Shown here: piece by piece, positions 25,047-34,329 of the stretch
Position numbering within the stretch: position 1 is the first letter of the stretch
Layout: each line of letters begins with the position of its first letter
Source of the DNA: Stenotrophomonas panacihumi
GTDB taxonomy: Bacteria > Pseudomonadota > Gammaproteobacteria > Xanthomonadales > Xanthomonadaceae
Assembly: GCF_001431645.1 (NCBI RefSeq)
Contig: NZ_LLXU01000050.1
Location: forward strand, 58,350-122,349
Length of the DNA stretch: 64,000 bases
Direction of reading: 5' to 3'
The notes under the pieces: generated by a model
What the model saw: only the letters and a program-made list of their open reading frames with translations
The model's database searches: none
What the model was told of the DNA's origin: nothing
Translations under genes and position numbers: made by a program

Positions 25047-27125
25047 ATGCAAGACCAGATCATCCAAGCCCTGCGCCGCAACGCGGCAGACGACGCCGTG
25101 GCCCTGGCCCGCGACTGGGTGGCCGCCGAAGGCGAGAACGCGCGCACGCTGCGCTGGCTGGCGTTGTCGCTGCAGCAGCAGGGCCACGCCGATGAGGCGC
25201 TGTCCACGCTGCGCCAGGCCATCGCGCTGGCGCCGGACGATGCCGACCTGCACCTGATGCAGGCCGGCCTGCTGCTGGCGCTGCGCGAGACCGGCGCCGC
25301 CGGCGCGGCGCTGAGCCGCACCACCGCGCTGGATCCGAACCAGTTCGAGGCCTACGTGATGCAGGCGCACTTGGCCATCGCCCGCGCCGACATGGACGAG
25401 GCCGACCGCATCAGCCGCCTGGCCGCGCGCGTGAAGCCCGATCACCCGCAGGTGCTCACGATCGACGGCATCGTGGCGCTGCGCCGCGGTGATGCCGATC
25501 GCGCGCTGGCGCTGCTGAGCCGCGCCGCCGAGCACATGCCCGACAACCCGCAGGTGCTGTTCGCGCTGGGCTTCGCCTACCTCGGCAAGGAGCACTACGC
25601 CTTCGCCGAGCGCGCCTTCGCGCGCGTCATCGACATGCAGCCGCCGGGCACGCAGCTGCGCGCCTTCATGGCGCAGCTGGCTTTCCGCCAGGGCCGCGTC
25701 GGCGATGCCATCGAAGTGCTGGATGGCGTGATGGCGCTGCCGGACGGCGACACGCCGGTCATGCGCCGCCTCGCCGGCGAATACCGGCTGCGCGCCGGCC
25801 AGCCGGCCGAGGCGGTGGTGCACCTGCGTCGCGCGCTGGAAACCGGCACGGCCGACCGCGCGGTGCTGCAGCCGCTGCTGGTGGCGTGGCAGCAGCTCGG
25901 TGCCGATGACGAAGCGCGCGACGTGCTCGATGCCACGCTGTCGCGGCAGCCGCGCGCCAACGACGCGTGGGTCGCGCGCCTGGCGCTGGCGCCGGTGGGC
26001 GGCGAGGAATCGCTGGAAGTGGCCGAGCGCTGGGTCGAGGCGATGCCGGAGTTCGTGCCGGCGCTGGAAACGCTGATGCGCGTGCACGACCTGCGGGGCC
26101 ATCCGGACGAAGCCGAGATGGTCGCGCGGCAGATCGTGGCCATCGAGCCGGGCCGCATCAGCGGCGAGCAGCGCATCGTGGAAGCGCTGCTGCAGCGTGA
26201 TCCGCCGGCGGCGATCGCCTGCGTGCAGTCGCTGATCGAGGGCCTGGCCGAGCGCGACCGCACCGTGCTGCGCCCGTGGCTGGCGCAGGTGCAGGACCGC
26301 GCCGGCGAACACGCCGCCGCGCTGGCCACCTGGATGGAATTCCATGGCGAGCAGGCCCAGCACCGCCTGCCGCTGCCGCCGCATTCGGGCAACCCGCCGG
26401 CGCAGTGGCCGGCGCTGGCCGAGGTGCCGGCGGAAGTGTCCGCGCGCCCGTTGTTCCTGTGGGGCGCGCCGGGCTCGCACGTCGAGCGCGTGGCGCAGGT
26501 GATGGCCGCGGCCAGCCCGGTCATGCGCCGCGACCGTTTCGGCCAGCCGGCGCCCAACGACGCGCTGCAGAGCTACCGCACCGTCACCGAGCTGTCCAAG
26601 CCCAAGGGCAAGGTCAGCGCGGCGCAGGTCGTGGGCAGCTTCAAGAGCACGCTGCCCGCGCGCGGCATCCAGGACGGCAACGTCATCGACTGGCTGCTGT
26701 GGTGGGACAACAGCCTGCTGCTCGCCCTGCGCCCGTACCTGCCCGAAGGCCGCCTGGCCATCGTGCTGCGTGACCCGCGCGACATGCTGATGGACTGGAT
26801 CGCCTTCGGCGCGCCGATGCCGCTGGCCGTGCGTTCGGCCGAGGAGGCCGCGCGCTGGCTGGTGGAGAGCCTCTCGCAGGTGGCCACGCTGCACGAGCAG
26901 GACCTGTATCCGCACCGGCTGCTGCGCCTGGATGGCATCGAGGACAACCCGCAGGCCATCGCCGAGCTGCTGCAGCAGGCGTTCGGCGTGCCGTTCCCGG
27001 TGCTGCCGTCGCTGGGCGCGTCGCGCATGGCCGCCGGCCACTGGCGCGCCTACCGCGACCTGCTCGCCAACGAACTCGCGCTGCTCACGCCGGTGGCCGT
27101 GCGCCTCGGCTACGCCGCCGAGTGA
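25047..27125 (+). CDS. TPR protein with C-terminal sulfotransferase-like domain
   Basis: 692 residues. Residues ~1-470 are an array of roughly a dozen TPR-like helical pairs (for example TLRQAIALAPDDADLHLMQA in part, and ALFALGFAYLG-type repeats). Residues ~485-692 resemble the TPR-linked sulfotransferase family: FLWGAPGSHVERVAQVMA stands where the 5'-phosphosulfate loop (usually RSGTTLL) should be, and LRDPRDMLMDWIAFG matches the 3'-phosphate-binding RDPRD motif. Because the first loop lacks the usual basic/Thr residues, activity is uncertain. Such proteins are common in Xanthomonadaceae and are not assigned a substrate. It is probably cytoplasmic, with no signal peptide. Confidence 0.8.
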   Translation: MQDQIIQALRRNAADDAVALARDWVAAEGENARTLRWLALSLQQQGHADEALSTLRQAIALAPDDADLHLMQAGLLLALRETGAAGAALSRTTALDPNQFEAYVMQAHLAIARADMDEADRISRLAARVKPDHPQVLTIDGIVALRRGDADRALALLSRAAEHMPDNPQVLFALGFAYLGKEHYAFAERAFARVIDMQPPGTQLRAFMAQLAFRQGRVGDAIEVLDGVMALPDGDTPVMRRLAGEYRLRAGQPAEAVVHLRRALETGTADRAVLQPLLVAWQQLGADDEARDVLDATLSRQPRANDAWVARLALAPVGGEESLEVAERWVEAMPEFVPALETLMRVHDLRGHPDEAEMVARQIVAIEPGRISGEQRIVEALLQRDPPAAIACVQSLIEGLAERDRTVLRPWLAQVQDRAGEHAAALATWMEFHGEQAQHRLPLPPHSGNPPAQWPALAEVPAEVSARPLFLWGAPGSHVERVAQVMAAASPVMRRDRFGQPAPNDALQSYRTVTELSKPKGKVSAAQVVGSFKSTLPARGIQDGNVIDWLLWWDNSLLLALRPYLPEGRLAIVLRDPRDMLMDWIAFGAPMPLAVRSAEEAARWLVESLSQVATLHEQDLYPHRLLRLDGIEDNPQAIAELLQQAFGVPFPVLPSLGASRMAAGHWRAYRDLLANELALLTPVAVRLGYAAE

Positions 27126-27154
27126 CGCCTTTCCCCCCCGAAGGAGATTCCCGC

Positions 27155-27769
27155 ATGCGCCTGACCACCACCAGCTTCCAGAACGGGCAGCCGATCCCCG
27201 GCGAGTTCGCCATGGGCGTGCCGACCGGCTTCGGCGGCAACCGCAACCCGCAGCTGGCCTGGGACGACGTGCCCGCCGGCACGCGTTCGTTCGCGCTGCT
27301 GTGCATCGACCCGGACGTGCCGACCGTGCCCGAGCTCGTCGGCCGCGATGACGTGGAGATTCCGCTGGACCAGCCGCGCACCGAGTTCGTGCACTGGGCG
27401 ATGGTGGATATCGGCGCGGACGTACGCGAGATCGCCGCGGGCAGCGCGAGCGAGGGCATCACCGCCAAGGGCAAGACCGCGCCGAGCGGCCCCGCCGGCG
27501 CGCGCCAGGGCTTGAACAGCTACACGCAGTGGTTTGCCGGCGATGCGCAGATGGGCGGCGATTACCTGGGCTACGACGGCCCGTACCCGCCGTTCAACGA
27601 CCAGCGCCTGCACCGCTACTTCTTCCGCCTGTTCGCGCTGGACGTGGCCACGCTCGACGTGCCGCCGCGTTTCACCGCCCGCGATGTGCTGCGTGCGGTG
27701 CACGGGCACGTGCTGGGCGAAGCGACCGTGTGGGGCACCTACACGCTCAACGCGAAGCTGGCCGGTTGA
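27155..27769 (+). CDS. PEBP family (YbhB/YbcL, Raf-kinase-inhibitor-like) protein
   Basis: 204 residues with the phosphatidylethanolamine-binding fold: NRNPQLAWDDVPAGTRSFAL, a central DP-x-P region (CIDPDVPT), TEFVHWAMVDI and GYDGPYPPFNDQRLHRY, which forms the anion-binding pocket. Bacterial members are small, stable ligand-binding proteins of unclear function. A strong GAAGGAGATT precedes the ATG at 27155 by 5 bases and decides the start over an in-frame ATG at 27122. It lies 29 bases after the TPR gene and may be co-transcribed. Confidence 0.9.
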   Translation: MRLTTTSFQNGQPIPGEFAMGVPTGFGGNRNPQLAWDDVPAGTRSFALLCIDPDVPTVPELVGRDDVEIPLDQPRTEFVHWAMVDIGADVREIAAGSASEGITAKGKTAPSGPAGARQGLNSYTQWFAGDAQMGGDYLGYDGPYPPFNDQRLHRYFFRLFALDVATLDVPPRFTARDVLRAVHGHVLGEATVWGTYTLNAKLAG

Positions 27770-27777
27770 CCCCGGCC

Positions 27778-27806
27778 TGCGCGTCGCGGCCTGGCCGCGA
27801 CGCGCA
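27778..27806. terminator. 29-base perfect palindrome between convergent genes
   Basis: Fourteen bases at 27778-27791 (TGCGCGTCGCGGCC) are the exact reverse complement of 27793-27806 around a single T. The RNA forms a long GC hairpin in the 42-base gap between the convergent PEBP and META genes. There is no T-run; a bidirectional end signal is likely. Confidence 0.5.
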
Positions 27807-27811
27807 CCGTG

Positions 27812-28651
27812 TCACTTGACCTGCTCGGTCTCCACGACCAGGTCGAGCACATACACTTTCGAGGACGCATCGGCCGGCGGGTTCGGCCGCGTGTAGCGCT
27901 TGAGCCGCAGCACGTTGCGCACGCCGTCCTGGTGGGCATAGCCCTCGATGTCGTCGTAGAAGTTCTGCCATTCGCCGGGCGCGCCCTGGCGCAGGCCCTG
28001 CGCGTCGTAACGCACCTCGCGCACCTGCAGGCACTGCTTGTCCTTGATCATCGGATGCGGGCAGGGCTTCGTCTGCGGCGCCACTTCCAGGAACACCGTC
28101 TCGGCCTCGCCGTAGCGGCTTTGCGCGGTTTCCTCGCCGGTGAAGCGCAACACCGTGCCGTCGCGACGCGTGAGCACCAGCGCGGGCGCGGCGGCATCCA
28201 GCGCGAACGCGTACTCGCCGCTCAGCAGTTCGCTGGCCGCGCGTTCCTGCGCGGTCTTCGCCGCGTCCGTGCAGGCCATCATGGTCGAGGCCATGCGGCC
28301 GAAGGAAAGCTTGTCACCGGCCAGCGTGTAGCCGCCGGACATGCGGTTGCACAGGTGGTCCACCGAGACGCGGCCATCGGCGAAATCGAGCTGGATCGGC
28401 GGATCGCCGGCGAACAGGGCCGTCAACTTCTGGCCGCGGCCGTCGGCAGCTTCGGCCAGTCGCCAGTGGAAGCGGGCCAGCGAGGCGGCGGCATCACCCT
28501 GGGGGGCGGGCGCGGCGCTCGCCGCGGGCGCTGTCGCCACCGGTGCGGTGGGCGCGGGCGTGTTCGGCGCGACGGGTTCGACGGGCGGCTCGGCCTGCTT
28601 CTGGCAGGCGGTCAGCATCACGGCGCACAGCAGCCACGGGTATGTCTTCAT
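27812..28651 (-). CDS. META / DUF4377 domain lipoprotein
   Basis: 279 residues. The lipoprotein signal ends in MLTAC (Cys16). A Pro/Ala/Thr-rich linker (residues ~20-50) leads to a META (HslJ-like) domain, about 58-165, with LDFADGRVSVDHLCNRMSGG and a conserved MMACTDA, then a DUF4377 domain (about 175-279) with CLQVREVRY and EWQNFYDDIEGY. META domains occur in heat-shock protein HslJ and are linked to envelope stress or novobiocin tolerance; DUF4377 is often fused to it. It is an inner- or outer-membrane-anchored periplasmic protein. The gene is convergent with the PEBP gene and 67 bases downstream of the uppP start-side neighbour. Confidence 0.87.
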   Translation of the reverse strand: MKTYPWLLCAVMLTACQKQAEPPVEPVAPNTPAPTAPVATAPAASAAPAPQGDAAASLARFHWRLAEAADGRGQKLTALFAGDPPIQLDFADGRVSVDHLCNRMSGGYTLAGDKLSFGRMASTMMACTDAAKTAQERAASELLSGEYAFALDAAAPALVLTRRDGTVLRFTGEETAQSRYGEAETVFLEVAPQTKPCPHPMIKDKQCLQVREVRYDAQGLRQGAPGEWQNFYDDIEGYAHQDGVRNVLRLKRYTRPNPPADASSKVYVLDLVVETEQVK

Positions 28652-28718
28652 GGAACGGACTCCTGCCGGGGTTCGCGATGGAATACCCGGCAGGAGGTTC
28701 AGCGGCGATGACGACGCC

Positions 28719-29510
28719 TCAGGCGGCCGGCAGCCACAGCAGCAGGGCCACGCCCAGCACGATGCGATACACCGCGAAGGCGGTGAAGCGGTGCGTCTTG
28801 ATGTAGCCCAGCAGCCACTTCACCACCGCGAAACCGGTGACCACCGCGGCGGCGAACGCCACGCCGACGTCCAGCCAGTTCTCGTTGCCGATGCCGCCGT
28901 GGCGCACCAGTTCCAGGAACGCGTAGGCACTGGCGGCGAACATGGTGGGAATGCCGACCAGGAACACGAATTCGGCGGCCGCCGAGCGCCGGCTCAAGCC
29001 CAGCAGCATGGCGATGAAGATCGCCGAGGCCGAGCGCGAGGTGCCGGGAAACACGCCGGCCACCACCTGTGCCAGGCCCACGGCGATGGCGACCTTCCAG
29101 GTCACCTCGTCGCGCGGCGGCAGGCGCGAGGCCCAGCTTTCGGCCACGATCATCCACACGCCGCCGATCACCAGCGCCCAGGCCACCGGCACGATGGTTT
29201 CCGGCAGCTCCCAGCCGGCCAGGCGCACCGGCAGGCCCACCAGCGCGGTGACCAGGAAGGCCACGGCCAGCTTGGCGACGTAGTCGCGGTTGTCGCGCTC
29301 GTGCAGGTGCGTGGCCATGAACCACAGGCGCTTGCGCAGGACCAGGGTGGTGGCGAGGATCGCGCCGGCCTGGATGACGATGTTGAAGAAGTCCGATCGG
29401 CGGCCGAGCCAGTGCTCGGCGATCAGCAGGTGGCCGGTACTGGAGACCGGCAGGAACTCGGTGAGGCCTTCGAGGATGCCCAGCAGCAGGGCGGAAAGCA
29501 GGTCGGACAT
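28719..29510 (-). CDS. uppP: Undecaprenyl-diphosphate phosphatase
   Basis: 263 residues with about eight membrane helices. Both active-site regions of BacA/UppP are intact: EGLTEFLPVSSTGH at residues 14-27 and PGTSRSASAI near 165-174. The enzyme dephosphorylates undecaprenyl diphosphate at the periplasmic face, recycling the lipid carrier for peptidoglycan and polysaccharide synthesis and giving bacitracin tolerance. The ATG at 29510 gives the family N-terminus MSDLLSALLLGILEG; an upstream in-frame ATG at 29567 adds an unrelated Pro-rich stretch and is rejected. It is divergent from glnA. Confidence 0.95.
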   Translation of the reverse strand: MSDLLSALLLGILEGLTEFLPVSSTGHLLIAEHWLGRRSDFFNIVIQAGAILATTLVLRKRLWFMATHLHERDNRDYVAKLAVAFLVTALVGLPVRLAGWELPETIVPVAWALVIGGVWMIVAESWASRLPPRDEVTWKVAIAVGLAQVVAGVFPGTSRSASAIFIAMLLGLSRRSAAAEFVFLVGIPTMFAASAYAFLELVRHGGIGNENWLDVGVAFAAAVVTGFAVVKWLLGYIKTHRFTAFAVYRIVLGVALLLWLPAA

Positions 29511-29560
29511 CGGTTCAGTGGGGTGGGGAAGGGGCGCTCCAGCATAGAGCATCCGCGGGC

Positions 29561-29604
29561 GTTCCAATTTGGTGCATTGATGTCGTAACGCACCAATCGG
29601 GTGC
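29561..29604 (+). promoter_or_regulatory. NtrC-binding sites upstream of glnA
   Basis: GCACCAATCGGGTGC at 29590-29604 is a GCAC-N7-GTGC palindrome, the NtrC enhancer pattern. GTTCCAATTTGGTGC at 29561-29575 matches it at 11 of 15 positions and ends in the same GTGC half-site. Their centres are 29 bases apart and lie about 98 and 127 bases upstream of the predicted glnA start, as expected for enhancer-bound NtrC. An extra GCACC half-site lies at 29613. Confidence 0.75.
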
Positions 29605-29667
29605 GGGCGCTTGCACCCACTGTCACCGGCCTGTCATGCAAATCAAGCGCTTACGTACTTCGAAAAC

Positions 29668-29684
29668 TTGGCACGCCGATTGCT
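29668..29684 (+). promoter_or_regulatory. Sigma-54 promoter of glnA
   Basis: TTGGCACGCCGATTGCT matches the sigma-54 consensus TGGCAC-N5-TTGCW exactly, with GG at 29670-29671 and GC at 29682-29683 separated by the required 10 bases. Transcription should begin near 29695, giving a leader of about 35 bases before the ATG at 29730. With the NtrC sites upstream and ntrBC 4.6 kb downstream, nitrogen-limited expression is strongly indicated. Confidence 0.88.
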
Positions 29685-29729
29685 TTTCACTTGGCCATCA
29701 CCGTCACCAAGCCCTCGAGGTTTCATCCG

Positions 29730-31139
29730 ATGTCCCTGCAAAACGTTGAAAAGCTGATCAAGGACAACAAGGTCGAGTTCGTCGACCTGCGTTTCGTCGA
29801 CATGCGCGGCGTGCAGCAGCATGTCACGTTCCCCGCCAGCATCGTGGAGGCCTCGCTGTTCGAGGAAGGCAAGATGTTCGACGGCAGCTCGATCTCGGGC
29901 TGGAAGGGCATCAACGAGTCGGACATGGTCCTGCTGCCGGACGCCGACACCGCCTACCTGGATCCGTTCTACGCCGACCCGACCGTCGTGCTGACCTGCG
30001 ACATCCTCGACCCGGCCACCATGCAGAGCTACGCCCGCGACCCGCGCGGCATCGCCAAGCGCGCCGAGGCCTACCTGAAGTCCTCCGGCATCGCCGAGCA
30101 GGCGTTCTTCGGCCCGGAGCCGGAATTCTTCATCTTCGACTCGGTCCGTTTCGCCAATGAAATGGGCAACACCTTCTTCAAGATCGATTCGGAAGAAGCG
30201 GCCTGGAACACCGGCGCCAAGATCGAAGGCGGCAACAGCGGCTACCGTCCGGCGGTGAAGGGCGGTTACTTCCCGGTCCCGCCGACCGACACCCTGCACG
30301 ACCTGCGCGCGGAAATGGTCAAGACCCTGGAGCAGGTCGGCATCGAGACCGAAGTGCACCACCACGAAGTGGCGACCGCCGGCCAGTGCGAGATCGGCAC
30401 CAAGTTCAGCTCGCTGGTCAAGAAGGCCGACGAGCTGCTGACCATGAAGTACATCATCAAGAACGTCGCCTTCCGCAACGGGAAGACCGCGACCTTCATG
30501 CCGAAGCCGATCGTCGGCGACAACGGCTCGGGCATGCACGTGCACCAGTCGCTGGCCAAGGGCGGCACCAACCTGTTCACCGGCGACGGCTACGGCGGCC
30601 TGTCGCAGATGGCGCTGTGGTACATCGGCGGCATCTTCAAGCACGCCAAGGCGATCAACGCGTTCGCCAACTCGGGCACCAACAGCTACAAGCGCCTGGT
30701 GCCGGGCTTCGAGGCGCCGGTGATGCTGGCCTACTCGGCGCGCAACCGTTCCGCTTCGTGCCGCATCCCGTGGGTGTCCAACCCGAAGGCGCGCCGCATC
30801 GAAATGCGCTTCCCCGACCCGATCCAGTCGGGCTACCTGACCTTCACCGCGCTGATGATGGCCGGCCTGGACGGCATCAAGAACCAGATCGACCCCGGTG
30901 CTCCCTCGGACAAGGACCTGTACGACCTGCCGCCGGAAGAAGAGAAGCTGATCCCGCAGGTCTGCTCCTCGCTGGACCAGGCCCTGGAAGCGCTGGACAA
31001 GGACCGCGAGTTCCTGAAGGCCGGCGGCGTGATGAGCGACGACTTCATCGACGGCTACATCGCGCTGAAGATGCAGGAAGTGACCAAGTTCCGCGCGGCC
31101 ACGCACCCGCTCGAATACCAGATGTACTACGCGATCTGA
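29730..31139 (+). CDS. glnA: Glutamine synthetase type I
   Basis: 469 residues, the standard length for GSI. It makes glutamine from glutamate, ammonia and ATP as a dodecamer. Visible features are [12 protein letters not shown], the ATP/metal region [56 protein letters not shown], and the adenylylation loop DLYDLPPEE with Tyr398, so GlnE-type control by adenylylation is expected. Expression is from a sigma-54 promoter with NtrC sites. The ATG at 29730 (MSLQNVEKL) follows the ~35-base leader; the in-frame extension upstream crosses the promoter and is not translated. Confidence 0.97.
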   Translation: MSLQNVEKLIKDNKVEFVDLRFVDMRGVQQHVTFPASIVEASLFEEGKMFDGSSISGWKGINESDMVLLPDADTAYLDPFYADPTVVLTCDILDPATMQSYARDPRGIAKRAEAYLKSSGIAEQAFFGPEPEFFIFDSVRFANEMGNTFFKIDSEEAAWNTGAKIEGGNSGYRPAVKGGYFPVPPTDTLHDLRAEMVKTLEQVGIETEVHHHEVATAGQCEIGTKFSSLVKKADELLTMKYIIKNVAFRNGKTATFMPKPIVGDNGSGMHVHQSLAKGGTNLFTGDGYGGLSQMALWYIGGIFKHAKAINAFANSGTNSYKRLVPGFEAPVMLAYSARNRSASCRIPWVSNPKARRIEMRFPDPIQSGYLTFTALMMAGLDGIKNQIDPGAPSDKDLYDLPPEEEKLIPQVCSSLDQALEALDKDREFLKAGGVMSDDFIDGYIALKMQEVTKFRAATHPLEYQMYYAI

Positions 31140-31810
<671 letters not shown>

Positions 31811-31827
31811 CCCTTCCGGAGGCCCAC

Positions 31828-33303
31828 ATGAAGAACGTGCTCGCAGCCGGGTGGAAGACCCGGTTCTATGCTGTTTCCCTGATGATGCTGCTCAGTGCCT
31901 TCGCGGCTACCGCGTTCCCGGCGCATGCGCAGGACACCGCGGCGCCGCCGGCGCCCACCACCGAAACCACGCCGGCCCCGACGCCGGAGGTGACGAGCGA
32001 ACCGCTCGACGCCGCCGCCGCCGCGACCGCCGCACCGGCCGCCGAAGCCCCGGCCGCCGCCGAACCGGAGCCGACCGTCGACAAGGGCGACGTGGCCTGG
32101 ATGCTGACTTCCACCCTGCTCGTGCTGCTGATGGTCGTGCCCGGCCTGGCGCTGTTCTACGGCGGCATGGTCCGCGCCAAGAACGTGCTCTCGGTGCTGA
32201 TCCAGGTCGCGGTGGTGTTCTCGCTGATCAGCGTGCTGTGGGTCATCTACGGCTACAGCCTGGCGTTCTCGGGTGAAGGCCCGTGGATCGGCAACCTCGA
32301 CAAGGCACTGCTCAAGGGCGTGGATGTCACCACGCTGGCCGCCACCTTCACCAAGGGCGTGGCACTGCCGGAATTCGTGTTCGTGGCGTTCCAGTGCACC
32401 TTCGCCGGCATCACCGGCGCGCTGATCGTCGGCGCGTTCGCCGAACGCGCGCGCTTCGCCGCGGTGCTGCTGTTCTCGGTGCTGTGGTTCACCTTCGCCT
32501 ACCTGCCGATGGCGCACATGGTCTGGGCGACCGGTGGCTTCCTGTTCGAGAAGGGCGCGCTGGATTTCGCCGGTGGCACCGTGGTGCACATCAACGCCGG
32601 TATCGCCGGCCTGGTGGGCGCGTACTTCGTCGGCAAGCGCACCGGCTTCGGCCGCGAGGCGATCAAGCCGCACAACGTCACCCTGACCTTCGTCGGCGCC
32701 TCGCTGCTGTGGGTGGGCTGGTTCGGCTTCAACGCCGGCTCCAACCTGGAAGCCAACGCCGGTGCGGCGCTGGCGTTCCTCAACACGCTGCTGGCCACCG
32801 CCGCCGCGGTGCTGGGCTGGTCGCTCACCGAGAAGATCATCAAGGGCAAGTCCTCCGCGCTGGGCGTGGCGTCGGGCATGGTCGCCGGCCTGGTCGGCAT
32901 CACCCCGGCCTGCGGCACCGTCGGTCCGTTCGGTGCCATCGCCATCGGCTTCATCGCCGGCGTGCTGTGCGTGTGGGGCGTCACCGGCCTCAAGCGCCTG
33001 CTCAAGGCCGACGACAGCCTGGACGTGTTCGGCGTGCATGGCCTGGGCGGCATCATCGGCGCCATCCTCACCGGCGTGTTCAGTGCTGCCTCGCTGGGCG
33101 GCCAGAAGGGCGATGACTACGACATGCTCGGCCAGGTGTGGATCCAGACCGAAGGCGTGCTGATCACGCTGGGCTGGGTCGGCGCGGTCTCGGTGGTCTC
33201 GTTCCTGATCGCCAAGATGGTGTTCGGCCTGCGCGTGAGCGAAGAGTCCGAGCGCGAAGGCCTGGACATCACCGCGCACGGCGAGTCCGCCTACGAGTCC
33301 TGA
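31828..33303 (+). CDS. amtB: Ammonium transporter
   Basis: 491 residues. The signal peptide ends near AHA (residue 35). An unusual Pro/Ala/Thr/Glu-rich stretch, residues ~36-85, then precedes the Amt/Rh channel of 11 helices starting at DVAWMLTSTLLVLLM. The twin histidines of the conduction path are in PMAHMVWATGG (about residue 229) and FGVHGLGGIIG (about 404), and the Phe gate region FAYLPMAH is conserved. AmtB moves ammonium into the cell and is closed by unmodified GlnK. GGAGG precedes the ATG. It forms an operon with glnK. The periplasmic extension is longer than in E. coli AmtB. Confidence 0.96.
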   Translation: MKNVLAAGWKTRFYAVSLMMLLSAFAATAFPAHAQDTAAPPAPTTETTPAPTPEVTSEPLDAAAAATAAPAAEAPAAAEPEPTVDKGDVAWMLTSTLLVLLMVVPGLALFYGGMVRAKNVLSVLIQVAVVFSLISVLWVIYGYSLAFSGEGPWIGNLDKALLKGVDVTTLAATFTKGVALPEFVFVAFQCTFAGITGALIVGAFAERARFAAVLLFSVLWFTFAYLPMAHMVWATGGFLFEKGALDFAGGTVVHINAGIAGLVGAYFVGKRTGFGREAIKPHNVTLTFVGASLLWVGWFGFNAGSNLEANAGAALAFLNTLLATAAAVLGWSLTEKIIKGKSSALGVASGMVAGLVGITPACGTVGPFGAIAIGFIAGVLCVWGVTGLKRLLKADDSLDVFGVHGLGGIIGAILTGVFSAASLGGQKGDDYDMLGQVWIQTEGVLITLGWVGAVSVVSFLIAKMVFGLRVSEESEREGLDITAHGESAYES

Positions 33304-33312
33304 TGGGAAATA

Positions 33313-33367
33313 CCGGCCCGCGCCACGCGCGCGGGCCGGGATATCCGCCGGGCCGCTGGCCCGGCGG
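33313..33367 (+). terminator. Two tandem GC hairpins after amtB
   Basis: CCGGCCCGCG at 33313-33322 pairs with 33330-33339, and CCGCCGGGCC at 33345-33354 pairs with 33358-33367; both are perfect 10-bp stems starting 10 bases after the amtB stop. T-runs are absent. They probably end or process the glnK-amtB transcript. Confidence 0.5.
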
Positions 33368-33512
33368 CGTTCGGAACGGATGCGCTCCCGGGGGCAGGGC
33401 CATCCCGCACTGCATGATGTCGAGGTCGATATGCGCCACCGCCCCTGCGAGCCGTCTTCTTCCCGCGCGCCGCGTGGCTTGCATTGCCGGGCCGCTGCCG
33501 CTGCAATGGGGC

Positions 33513-34259
33513 ATGACCCGCGCGCTCCGCATCCTGTTGCTTCCGTGCCTGGCCCTGCTGCTGGCGGCGTGCGCCCATGCGCCGCGCAACCCGATGGCGC
33601 ACTGGGTGCCTTCGTCGAACTTCAACGCCCGCCAGCCGGTGCTCATCGTGATCCACCACACCGAACAGGACTCGGTGCAACAGAGCCTGGACACCCTGCG
33701 CACGCGCAACAGCGGCGGGCAGGTCAGCGCGCACTACCTGGTGGGCAAGGACGGTTCGCTCTACCAGCTGGTCTCCGAAGCGGACCGCGCCTGGCATGCC
33801 GGCGCCGGGCGCTGGGGCACGATCACCGACGTCAACTCGGCGTCCATCGGCATCGAGCTGGACAATGACGGGCGCTCGCCTTTCCCGCCCGGCCAGGTCG
33901 CCACGCTGCTGCGCCTGCTCGACGACCTCTGCACCCGCCTGCGCATCCCGCGCAGCCAGGTCATCGGCCACGCCGATTTGGCGCCGTCGCGCAAGGTCGA
34001 TCCCAGCCGCTGGTTCCCGTGGCAGCAGCTGGCTGCGGCCGGCTACGGCGAATGGCCCGACCCGGCCGACACCGCCGCGCCCGCCGGTTTCGATCCCTGG
34101 CTCGGCCTGCAGGCCGTGGGCTATCCGCTGGACAGCCCGGCCGACGCCGCGCGCGCCTTCCACCGCCACTTCCGTGGCCGCGACGACCTGGGCGACCAGC
34201 TCGACGCCGAAGACGCCCGCATCCTGTATTCCCTGCTGCGGCTGCGCCGCCAGCCCTGA
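33513..34259 (+). CDS. AmpD/AmiD-type N-acetylmuramoyl-L-alanine amidase lipoprotein
   Basis: 248 residues. The signal ends in LLAAC with Cys20, so it is a periplasmic lipoprotein. The amidase_2 zinc site is intact: IVIHHTE (His49 region), IGHADLAPSRKVDP with His153 and Asp163, plus SIGIELDNDG. It cleaves the MurNAc-L-Ala amide bond in peptidoglycan fragments like AmiD. The C-terminal 60 residues (GFDPWLGLQAVGYPLDS) are a small helical domain resembling peptidoglycan-binding modules of E. coli AmiD. It sits between amtB and glnL but has no evident nitrogen-control role, apart from possible recovery of cell-wall amino sugars. Confidence 0.9.
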   Translation: MTRALRILLLPCLALLLAACAHAPRNPMAHWVPSSNFNARQPVLIVIHHTEQDSVQQSLDTLRTRNSGGQVSAHYLVGKDGSLYQLVSEADRAWHAGAGRWGTITDVNSASIGIELDNDGRSPFPPGQVATLLRLLDDLCTRLRIPRSQVIGHADLAPSRKVDPSRWFPWQQLAAAGYGEWPDPADTAAPAGFDPWLGLQAVGYPLDSPADAARAFHRHFRGRDDLGDQLDAEDARILYSLLRLRRQP

Positions 34260-34310
34260 GTTCCGCCCGGCGGCGGGTGCGACAAGCGGTTCAGCCGCCC
34301 GCGCCCGGCT

Positions 34311-34329
34311 TTGCACTACATTGGTGCAA
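34311..34329 (+). promoter_or_regulatory. NtrC operator overlapping the glnL start
   Basis: TTGCACTACATTGGTGCAA is a near-perfect palindrome with the GCAC-N7-GTGC NtrC pattern and is almost the E. coli consensus. It ends on the A of the glnL ATG. TACATT inside it (34317-34322) would serve as a -10 hexamer with transcription starting at the ATG. NtrC binding would therefore block glnL-glnG transcription: negative autoregulation. Confidence 0.8.

Noticed and set aside
25011..27041. A 676-codon open frame on the minus strand
   Set aside because: It is the antisense of the TPR/sulfotransferase-like gene and has no recognisable domain.
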